DNA from: Stichopus chloronotus
Taxonomy: Eukaryota > Echinodermata > Holothuroidea > Aspidochirotida > Stichopodidae
Assembly (NCBI GenBank): GCA_021234535.1
Contig: CM037836.1
Span: 32,903,511 to 32,967,510, forward strand
Reading direction: 5' to 3'
DNA length: 64,000 nt
A program made the position numbers and the translations under genes. Below the pieces are notes generated by a model. It was given only the letters and a program-made list of their open reading frames with translations, made no database searches and had not been told where the DNA came from. Position 1 is the first letter of the stretch. Each line of letters begins with the position of its first letter. Shown one piece after another: positions 46,747 to 56,415 of this stretch.

Positions 46747-47990
46747 GTAGTAATAGTGTATTCATTTTAGTCATAGTCATTCCTCTATATGTTTATAAGA
46801 ATCTAGATACAACTTGCCAGTGATGTTAGTGTGAAAGTTTAGTAATTCAAGTTAAAAATAACTTAACATTACTTTCTATTAATGGTAACATTAAACGGTG
46901 ATATGACGTTGCCATCATTTGCCATGGGTCTCATTGTAAGTGGATGTATTAAACGACATCACAGAAATGTCTTACATGGATGTTGATTTCCTTCGGAAAT
47001 CGTTTCTTTCTTAGCTTTTGCAACAAACCATTCTTGTTCATATCGTATTCTCAAAAAAAAAAAATAGGATTGACCTGAAATTCTTAAAAAAGCGTAAGAA
47101 ACTCTCCCAAACGATTTTCATGATCATTCGTCTGATTATTCGTCTTGGGCCCTGCCAGTGTCTTATCAGAAGACCTCGCCAGTGAGGGGCCCCACCCCGA
47201 TGCCCTCAACTTTAGAAAGACCAGTCCGGTAAAATCCTGTCTGCCAAAGCCACAAGTAACAGCACCAAGTTTTCAGAACGAAATTCACATAAGTTTCATT
47301 TTAAAACTGATTGCCATGTCAAAAAATTTTATAACAATTTTTGCAATTTATCATTCCTTCATTTAGGTAAGTTCTCCTCACTGTTTTCATTTTTGTTTTA
47401 TTAATATCTGAGCTACGACGTTGTCAGAAAAGTCGTCCACAAGATACGAAAGAATATAGTAGTGATGCCATATTTACGTCGGTCATATATAAATTGTCAC
47501 GTGGTTGAAAGTCATTTAAGGGCAGCAACAACAAATAATGATTTTATTTATTTTTTTGTCTTCCTTATTTATTGTAATCTTTATTCGTTGTCAGTTTTTG
47601 TTTTGTCGTGCTTTTGACTCCACCATCTACGATGAAGATGGTCTGGCTAAAAGATTAAGTAAAGCCAAAGGACCCATGAGAGCACTCCATGCACCGTTGA
47701 TTCTCTCTTCACGAAAATCCAAAGAATTAAGCACTCAAGTGAGTTGACGGGACCGTCCTCTCTGTCAAAATCGAAGAACAGACATGTGCTTTAAAAAAAT
47801 GTATCTACATCCTACTTGCCATTGCTATCTTGGGGTATACACCAGTTAAATCACATATCAGCTCGAGAGTCCATACCAACTAACACTCTCGGGTGTCGTA
47901 AACAACTTGAGATTATGGGTGCAACCACGAATTCTTAAATTTTAAGACAAAGCAATATTGTCACATGAACATGATTTTCTGGGTTAAAAG

Positions 47991-48090
47991 NNNNNNNNNN
48001 NNNNNNNNNNNNNNNNNNNNNNNNNNNNNNNNNNNNNNNNNNNNNNNNNNNNNNNNNNNNNNNNNNNNNNNNNNNNNNNNNNNNNNNNNN
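47991..48090. other. assembly gap of 100 N
   Basis: Exactly 100 undetermined bases at the outer end of the right palindrome arm and at the 5' edge of the Penelope-like frame. Confidence 0.97.
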
Positions 48091-48576
48091 GACTCTTCCA
48101 CCACCACTAGATACTATAAGCTTCCTTACATTGGTGATTATGCTGGTGTGGTTCAGTCAAAAGTGAGAGATTTGATTAAGACATACTGTTCAAATGTTGA
48201 TATTAAATTGGTTTTCGTGTCCTTTAAAGTACGCAATGTGTTTGTTAACAAAGATATAATCCCCCAAAGCCTTAAGTCTCATGTAGTCTACAAATTCACT
48301 TGTACAAGTTGTAAAGCTTGTTACATAGGGGAAACCCATAGACACCTGGCTACAAGAATACATGAGCATCTTTTCACTAATAAAAACTCCCATATTTACA
48401 AACACCTTAACAAATCTGCTACTTGCAAAGGCAAAAGTGATCACAACTCTTTCACAATCATTGACTCAGCTCCTACCAAGCTTCAGCTTAAGATTAAAGA
48501 AAGCCTTCACATCAGCTGGCAAAACCCTAGTCTTAACAAACAGCGTGAATGCCCCTCATTCACTCTATTTAACTAA
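48091..48576 (+). CDS. Penelope-like GIY-YIG endonuclease domain (partial)
   Basis: The frame emerges from the gap and runs 161 codons to TAA at 48574. It has the PLE-type zinc and GIY-YIG signature VVYKFTCTSCKACYIGETHR, then HLATRIHEHL (arginine and histidines of the active site). The end is LKIKESLHISW, supplying the glutamate, and NPSLNKQ, supplying the asparagine. In Penelope-like retroelements this nuclease follows the reverse transcriptase and nicks target DNA to prime reverse transcription. The preserved part is intact. The N-terminal reverse transcriptase is not visible because of the gap. Confidence 0.92.
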   Translation, partial: DSSTTTRYYKLPYIGDYAGVVQSKVRDLIKTYCSNVDIKLVFVSFKVRNVFVNKDIIPQSLKSHVVYKFTCTSCKACYIGETHRHLATRIHEHLFTNKNSHIYKHLNKSATCKGKSDHNSFTIIDSAPTKLQLKIKESLHISWQNPSLNKQRECPSFTLFN

Positions 48577-48640
48577 GCGTTTTCAGTGCTATATTCTATC
48601 TGGCGTATTGTAGACTGTATTACCATTCTTTCTTGTGTAC

Positions 48641-48674
48641 CTGATGATGCAAGCTGTGCTTGCGAAACGTCGTA
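48641..48674 (+). ncRNA. hammerhead-ribozyme-like core
   Basis: CTGATGA (48641-48647) is followed by a 6-bp stem with a TGT loop (GCAAGC/GCTTGC, 48649-48663), then GAAAC (48664-48668) and GTCGTA, which can form the very short stem III of minimal hammerheads. Such ribozymes are known in Penelope-like elements. Two features count against full activity: one extra T lies between CTGATGA and stem II, and I cannot draw a good stem I from the flanks. Confidence 0.45.
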
Positions 48675-48735
48675 TTTTTGGAGTGTTTTTGCCATTAAAC
48701 ATGGTTACTTTTAAAGCAGTGGTATCCTGAGTTTT

Positions 48736-49011
48736 CTTAATACATACATACATACATACAGACATACATACATACATACATACATACACATACATACAGA
48801 CATACATACAGACAGACATACAGACAGAACAGACAGACAGACAGACATACAGATACATACAGACAGACAGACATACAGACAGACATACAGACATACATAC
48901 AGACTACAGACATACAGACATACAGACACATACATACATACAGACATAAGACATACATACATACATACATACAGACATACATACATACACATACATACAT
49001 ACATACATACA

Positions 49012-49051
<40 letters not shown>

Positions 49052-49067
49052 TACTATATATATATAT
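48736..49067 (-). repeat. CATA/CAGA tetranucleotide satellite followed by a TA run
   Basis: About 280 bp of CATA and CAGA tetramers, then about 45 bp of TA. It begins directly at the 3' end of the Penelope-like element. Open frames rich in MYVC and SVCL on the minus strand are translations of this repeat. Confidence 0.95.
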
Positions 49068-50492
49068 ATTATTATAATGTGCTACTCATGGAGTATCCGC
49101 AGTCTATTTCAATGTCTGTATATTTAAGACCCATAAAGTAGGCCCATTCAAATGTTTTATATAGTTTACAGTGAGATTTTTTTATATGGGTGTCTTAAAA
49201 GTGTACGTAAAACGATCGCCCAAGACACACATAGCATAACCACACATCGAGAAAATGGCCAGCTGTTGAGAGTTACTCTTAAGTGAGCTTACTGCGATTA
49301 TATCAACGGCAGTTTGTTCACATGCTGATCTGTTAATTGTCTGAGCACGAAAGAGTCATTACATGCCGCTAGACTGAACGTTGACGAGAACTTGAATCAA
49401 ATAATTAGCTCCTCCATCTATGATGACTTTGCATCAGATTCGAGGAGAGTGGATGGTACGCCATTTTTTTTTTTTGATGCTCGACCGTTAGAAGGAGAGT
49501 TAATGTCTTACCATTCTTGATAACCCATTGACTTTTTTTGTTGTTTTTGTGGAACCTTGCCGTTTCATTCTCGAACAGTCATATTACATTTCGATTGTCA
49601 CGAAATCCTGAACTGTGCTTGTCGAGATGTTTACTTGTCCATTCGAAGTTATCAGCTAATCATCATTACATTATTTCCAGTGGATTTGTTTTTAAAGAGG
49701 AAAGTGCATTGCTGTCAGTATAGCCACAACACAACTTTGTTCAAGTTTAGGTGTAAAATCTTTCTCTTTTTTTCACAAATTTTACGTGATGCGAAGACCG
49801 TGAACTTGCGGACTACATTTTTCTTTGAAAAACTTCATGAATACAAATTTTAATATGCCGTTCAATTGCATGAAGTCAGACACTTGGAAATTTTTTATAA
49901 AGAAAAATATATTTTCCTTTGAAATATACTATTATGTACTAAGTAGTCTGGAATGTATTATCACACCGAAGCATTGTGCATCTGAAAGAAACACATCTCC
50001 ATCTTCGTATTTATTTGCCATCTTTTGAATTGCAAATTAGAATTACTTCTTGGATTTAACGTCAACGAGAAATATCGTGGGAATTTTTGTTGCCCAATTC
50101 GATCTTCGCGATCTTTTCTCTCTCTTTTGCTGCCGGACTTTCTCCATCATGAGGAAGGAAGTAGCTAGTGGATAAAATCGTTTTAGTTTCTTTTTTTTTT
50201 CAGTTTTCCTTTTTTCTGGTTGCTACCTTCAGATGAAGCGACTTGATTGATCAATTTATATGGAACCAGAGAATGGCTACGAGAAGGACAAGACTGTGAG
50301 AAACGTATAGATGGTTTTATTTCTATTGAATTGTCTTTTGTTTTATTTTCAACTGAAATGGAAGGATGAAAAGGATTGACCGCTGCATTGACGAGAAATC
50401 CGACTCACAACGATATCAACATAAGGGTCTTCTTTTGCATTTTGTAACCGGGATATATCTTTGTATCCCTCGCAGTATTTTTTTTTTTGAAG
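49068..50492. other. no gene recognised; 5' flank of the GPCR
   Basis: AT-rich with T-runs. Upstream untranslated exons of the receptor could lie here, but none is evident. Confidence 0.5.
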
Positions 50493-51700
50493 ATGGGAGA
50501 GAATCAAACGTTTCACCCTTCATCAACTATCTTATCTGAGATTGAGGATGATTCGGGGTTTCGACGCGGTCACGTTCATCATCAAATCCCTCTACGGCTG
50601 TATCGGCATTCTCGGCATCGTCGGCAACGGACTGATCCTGGCGATGTTGATAAAGATTCCCGCCTTACGTAACACCACGAAACCTCTTGATCGGCCACCA
50701 GTCCGTCATCGACTTCGTTTCGTCGTTGCTTCTCTTGGCGACGTTTCTTCCCCCTCCTCTGCACGACATGACCGAGCTTGCGGCAGAGAACCCGGGGTTG
50801 GCGCAGGTCTTTTTGTAAACTCTGGGTGAGCCGTCTGTTCTATTGGACGGCGATCAAAGCCTCCACTGCGAACCTCGTCTGTCTCACTCTGGAGAGGTAC
50901 ATCGCGGTCGTTCATCCTTTAAAGTATCGCGAAAAGCTGAAGACGAAAGAAGCGACCATCATCTGCACTATCGTGTGGTTCTTAGGTTTCATCGTCCAAG
51001 TTTACCAGCTCCCGACCTTCTTCGTTGAGAACGGGATTTGCGTCTTAAAGTACAAAGTGGAAGCGTTGGCGGTGTTATCTGGCATATGGATATTCTCCAT
51101 GACTCTGGTGGTACCGTTGGTGGTGATGTCGTTCGTTTACATTTCCATATTCATGGCGTTGCCGAAGAAAGTCTCGCCGGTGACCAGCGGCAATAGCGCG
51201 CCACAAGCCGCCAAGCCTGGACAATCACCGGAGGACCATCCGAGCTCTACGGTCAGGCAGAGCGACCGCGAGACGCCGATCACTGACCTGTTACAGGGTG
51301 AAGGGGAACAGAAGCTCGTGACCACTTCCACCAATACCAGGAGTTTGGTCCATCCCAGCAGCCATAATCAGGGTAAGGCGGAGAAGGGTAAAGGGGAAGA
51401 CAAAGAGATAAAGTCCGCCGGAACGTTTTGTCGACAATGGTGATCGTTAGCGTCACGTACACTATATGTTGGACGCCTAACCAGATCTACTTTTTGCATT
51501 TCAACCTCGGCGGCGAACTCGACCTCAACGGCGGGATGTATTACTTCACGGTGTTGGCGGCTGCTGCTAACATGTGCATCAATCCGATCATCTACGCGTT
51601 CAAGTATAAGAAATTTCAAGACGGCATGAAGCAGATGATCTTCGGAAAAACGTTCTCGCAAGCGAACGATTCTACGGCGGGATCCAATCCAAGAAGTTAA
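50493..51700 (+). CDS. rhodopsin-family (class A) GPCR, single exon, frame broken four times
   Basis: Seven transmembrane segments can be read in order across frames. The start is ATG 50493 with an extracellular NQT glycosylation site. TM1 has GIVGNGLILAML. TM2 has SVIDFVSSLLLLATF with the conserved Asp. TM3 ends LERYIAVVHPLKY (ERY at 50892-50900). TM5 has VVPLVVMSFVYISI, TM6 has CWTP (51467-51478) and TM7 has NPIIY (51581-51595). Cysteines before TM3 and in loop 2 (GICV) allow the usual disulfide. Loop 3 is long and hydrophilic (about 51170-51415). Frame changes fall at the GGGG at 50555, AAA at 50680, TTTTT at 50810 and near the GGGG at 51393. All are short homopolymers, so consensus error is as likely as decay. 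It resembles the orphan, peptide-receptor-like families expanded in echinoderms; the ligand is unknown. High GC marks it off from its flanks. Confidence 0.9.
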
Positions 51701-54700
51701 GAAGATGTTCTCATTTGAAGGAAATAATATTTTATATGTTTGTCAAACACGTTGGCTGCATCAAGGAAAGGAATTGCAAAGGATTTTTTTTTTAAGATGA
51801 TACTAATTTGTAAGAGACGACAAGAGAACGTTGAGAGACATGTGAATGGGTGATGACAAGAAACGAACCGCGGCAAGTGTTCATATGAAATAATTATAAA
51901 GGGAACCATGTCACTTAATAATCTCTGACTATCTTACGGTTTTCAACATAACCGTTGTCAAAAGGGAAGGGTATGGGAGTAATATCATGCTCTCATCTCA
52001 CATGAGTCCGAGACTTTTAACTCCCGGATCTGTGGGACATAATATCTACCATGCAAAGGAAAGAGAGCCCATTACTCTCCAAATTGATTTCTAACACATC
52101 GATTTTAACGATTGTCTAAAAGTACACACTCACTGTATACTTAACACCATACGGTTCCAAGTGTCTACATATCGAGTGTCCATGATCATAATCATTATAG
52201 ATTATCATGGGTTTGTTGATAAATTAATTCAACTAGAATCTATTTTTAGATTAAAATTAATTCAACTAACATTAATTCGACTAAATCTTTGAAAATATAC
52301 CACTTTTTGTTGTTCTGTGTATGTCTCCTTGATAGAGAGACATATTACCATAACATCTTCAGTTGAGCAACACGAGTGGATGATGCATGGAAAGATCCTT
52401 TAAATTTCAAAACGTCGGCAATGTTTATACGATGTGAATATTGATTCAAATTTCGATTGAAATAGATTTGTTTAACTTTTCAAAAGAGTAATCTAGATTA
52501 CAGAGTGTTTCATCACTGAGAATTAATCACAGACAAAACAGATAACATTTCGTTCGTATTCTAGACACTTACTTTATGTAAATACCAAAACCCCGACGTG
52601 GATATGATTCTTTTGAGAAATGCGTAAGCGTTATCCGGTACACATAGATCTATTAATACAAATATACATATCCCATTGTTTGCTGTAGGAAAAAAAAACA
52701 GTAACGATTTCTTATCAAATACACCATTAATAATTCATTTCTTTATATGGAACATAAATAATGTAAAATTAAAACTCATGCGATATCATCTTAATGTGCA
52801 TTCATTATCAACGATACGTTTTGTATATGGAAATTGATTTTTTTTTTTTTTAGGATCACCTCACCTGCAACGTCTCGATATTTTTACTAGTCGGCCCAGT
52901 CGTATCAGGAAACAAAATGGTAGAATAGGATAAATGAACAAGTTTTCTTTTTTATTTACAGTATTTTATTTCTTGGTGGGCAATTTGCGTATTTTGTAAT
53001 CCATTGCGTTCAGAAATGTCAAATTTTTAACACCCAATTTAAAGAAATTTCGAAATTCCCGCAAACTGCAAACAGACAGAGTTTTGTTTTAGAAAATGAA
53101 ATTACTGTATTCAGTTTATTCTTGATTTTTATAAGGTTTGAAATCAATGAAAATTATAACAACATGTCGTTCTCGTGAAAGTTGTTTCGACAAACTCTTA
53201 CATATTAAGTCGGTTAGACTTGTCCAATTGAGTGGACTGTACGCAAAATTTGTTATTTCAACAATTTACAGGCACACGTTACATGGCTGCACCTTTTGCA
53301 GTTATACGATCGCTTTCTCTTTCGTTTTTTTTTACCCGAAATTACAGTGCGTTTTTCCGGTTCGAACCCTTTCTCAAGCCTCTAACTTAAAGTCATTAAT
53401 ATCGTAAACTGCGCCTAATCCACGAATGTTCTGGGAAGTGTTCAAAGGCTATACCTATGCATCCTAAAAAAGAAAAATAATGTAAAAGCCTGTACTTTGC
53501 ATGTACTGTGAATGTTTCGATCTCAACGTAATGACAAATTGGAGGTAAGACTCTGATGTTACATTGAGTCTGTCCACTTCACCTGTCTACCCTCACCGAT
53601 TCTAAAAAGAAAGCAACGGTGACTATTAGACTCAGACAATATGTAAAGTACACATAGAATACAATGACCTGCGAGCACCGGTGTTGTTTTAAATATTCAA
53701 AACGAGAGGCGCATTTCAAATCCAAAGTTCCTTAACACCTGATAAGGCAACATATGTCTGCACGGACAACCAACAATCAGTTGATTGTTGACGTAGCATA
53801 TGACGTACCAGGTCGATTTTACGAAAACGTGACTGTCACACAAAAGGAAAGGGCGGAGTCAGCCGCAATCATCTGTCATGAATTGAAAATTCTATCACGG
53901 AAAAATTTAAAACGATTATCATAAGTAAATTTTCTTAAGTATATGCCTCTAAATGAAGGTCTCTGGTTGAATGCCGCTTTCCAACTATAGGACCCACGGG
54001 AACTTCTTCTCGATTTTAGCGGTTCAAGGTCATATATGCACTAGGCCCTGAAGAGGTCTCCATATCTTTATGTATGATCTTTTTATATGTATATATAATC
54101 CCATTCCGGAGCTTAATGTAAAAATCAACCATAAGAGATTCTGAAACGCGGATTTAATAAAAGTCGTCTATTAATTATGTATGATATACGTCAAGGGACT
54201 GTGCACACAGAGCCGTGTGTTCTTCGACGGCCGTCTCACGTTTAACTGATAGGTAATTTAGAACGAAAGTAGCCATGTTCATTGACACTCGAAGGAAATG
54301 GATGAAAATTCTGAAAATTCGCTTGATTCAACAAAACGATGTTCCTTAATCATTTCTTGGATTTTGTTTTTCATTTTTAACACATTCAGGCTGTTGAAAA
54401 GGCTGTACAGGGTGTTTCCACTTAACCAATAGGGCCATGTCCCAAAATTCTGGTCCATTTCTGTCAACACAGTCGTGGAAATTGCATCGCAAGCCGTTTC
54501 TAATAATTTTCAATTGAATCTGTGGGTTACTTAAGGACATTTTTCTTTTACTGGGTAAAGTTTCTCCTCTTGTTACATTCACTCATACGTCCGTATTTGT
54601 TCACCATGTCATGAATGAAATATTTCGGGAAGATTTTTTTCTTCCGAATCTTTGAAGCTTATGGATTTATGTTTAAAAAAGGCTACCTGCAAAAGATCAT

Positions 54701-55545
54701 GTCGTTTTTAAGTATTTCAAAGGTTTGAGGGTCAGGAAGTCGGGCTAATCAACTATACCATGTTAATCCTGGATGAAAACCGGCGCGAGATTCGTTTCAC
54801 TCTTTTAGATAAATGTTCAGAGGGTAACTGTAACAGGGAAGGAGTGAAACCAGACAATCGCAATAGAAACCCAGACCAGCTCCGGGTCTTTCATTTAGCC
54901 CCCCCCCCCCTCCACAATGTATCCCCCAGTCTTTAACCTCTTTCACAAAGATGGTGGGCTTAAATTAAAATCCGATATAACCATCTCACTTGTTTGGAAT
55001 AACTTCAAATTACAACTTTTCACTATCTAAAAAGGAATGACTTGTTTCAAGACACTAAACAACCGTTAACTTATTCCAATATTTCTTTTTTTATTTTCCA
55101 AACAAATTCCAAAATTTAATTATTGCAAATTTCTCAAGTCCCCCCAACTTCTCTAATCATTGGAGACATGTGATACAGTAAATTGTCTTCCTAGACTTTT
55201 TTTTACCGCTTTCCGGTTTTATTGTCTTCTTATTGGCATTGTCGTTTGTCACTGGTTACAAGAGAAGTATCATTAGTATAAAATGAGCCACACATTATCA
55301 CACATTATACAGCAGTACCATTAAGTGCACAATGAAACGGAGATTCGAAATTTAAATAAAGATTGTTCGGAAGTCACTTAAATTTCAATTGTGTCCTGAG
55401 CAAACTCAGCTGCTAATTGCATCTTTATTTGAATTGCACTCGCGCAGACATAATTATACTCATATCCTCTTGAAAGTAACCTAGCGCATAATTATTTAGC
55501 GGTAAAACCACAGATGTCACCATTTATTGCGGAACTTACTATATA
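51701..55545. other. no gene recognised
   Basis: AT-rich. Small structures include three ATTAATTCAACTA-like repeats at 52225-52290 and an inverted repeat CAACAATCA/TGATTGTTG at about 53769-53788 inside flanking CATATG motifs. A C-run lies at 54900-54910. Open frames are short and unconvincing. Confidence 0.5.
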
Positions 55546-56415
55546 AAACTGCGGAAGCTTAAAACTGCCGTCTAGATAAGAATATCTTTGCTCCGTATAC
55601 TTGACATTTTTTTGCAAAATGTCTATAGATAACAAGAAAACGGAAAAGTGATTAAATGTTTGGTTATGTTGTTTGAACAATTAAGTAATCTTCTGCAAAT
55701 TGTTCAAATGACAATTTATCATATCTTATCATTTCAACAATTTGCTGCAAAATGTCCACTTGTTCACTTTTTTTTTTTCAGTGAGCAAGTCAACAATTTT
55801 CGGCGAAATGTCAAAATGACAAGTTATTGTGTATGATCAACTCAACAATTCTCTCCAAAATGGTGACTTCTTCACTTCGTTTTAAGTGAGAAACTAAACA
55901 ATTTCTCAGCAGAATGTTAACTATTCATAGCTTTCTAAGTGAATAATTAACGAATTTTCTGCCAGTTGTTAAAATGACAACTTATATTACCATGTAATTT
56001 GTATTTCTGGTCTAGGAAGTGCACAAGTAGACACTTTGCAGAAAATTGTTGAAATGGCAAGAAGCGATAAGTTGTTATTTAAACATTTTGCAGAAAATTG
56101 TTCAATTGCTCACTAAGTAAGAAAGTGAACAAATCAACACTTTGCAGCAAATTGTTGAATTGACAGGATGTGATAAGTTGTTAAATGAACATTTTTTTTA
56201 AAAAAAAAAGTTGAATTCCTAAACAAGAATCAAATAAACATGTTAACATTTTACAGAAAAACGTTGAATTGATATGATAACGCAATTGAACAATTGATCA
56301 TTTTACTGCTTTTTGATGAGATATTATCGCGCAATGTATACATTTTGCTGAAAATTACCAACATATGGGGCAAAGATATTCTTATCTTGACTGTACGTTT
56401 AAGCTTCCGTAAAAC
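55546..56415. mobile_element. foldback/MITE-like element with ~75-bp inverted ends and a repetitive core
   Basis: The left end (55546-55622) and the reverse complement of the right end (56341-56415) share CGGAAGCTTAAA, AGATAAGAATATCTTTGC and CAAAATG blocks. The core is an array of CAACAATTTGCTGCAAAATG units in both orientations, separated by TTGTTCACTT and GACAACTTATCATA spacers, so much of the element can fold on itself. It has no coding capacity. The superfamily is unknown. Confidence 0.7.

Larger units (their letters stand above)
42031..47990 (-). repeat. right arm of the palindrome, probable fold-back artefact
   Basis: Reverse complement of 36057-42028, about 11 bp shorter because it lacks scattered single bases. 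It ends exactly at the scaffold gap, so the contig closes by retracing itself. Mirrored items are the receptor exon (46098-46746), the signal-peptide exon (43952-44044) and the open frame at 44658-44993. A real inverted duplication is possible but less likely. Confidence 0.9.
48091..48735 (+). mobile_element. 3' end of a Penelope-like element
   Basis: Comprises the C-terminal GIY-YIG endonuclease frame, a short 3' untranslated region with a hammerhead-like core, and an abrupt transition into a CATA/CAGA satellite. The reverse transcriptase and 5' end lie in or beyond the gap. Confidence 0.88.

Noticed and set aside
42031..47990. Right-arm genes as independent duplicates
   Set aside because: They mirror the left arm with indel-type differences and end at a gap, so I treat them as one locus unless reads show otherwise.
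48589..49019. Open frames made of MYVC and SVCL repeats
   Set aside because: These are reverse-strand translations of the CATA/CAGA satellite.
53345..53375. GGTTCGAACCC, like a tRNA B box
   Set aside because: No A box or cloverleaf stems could be drawn around it.
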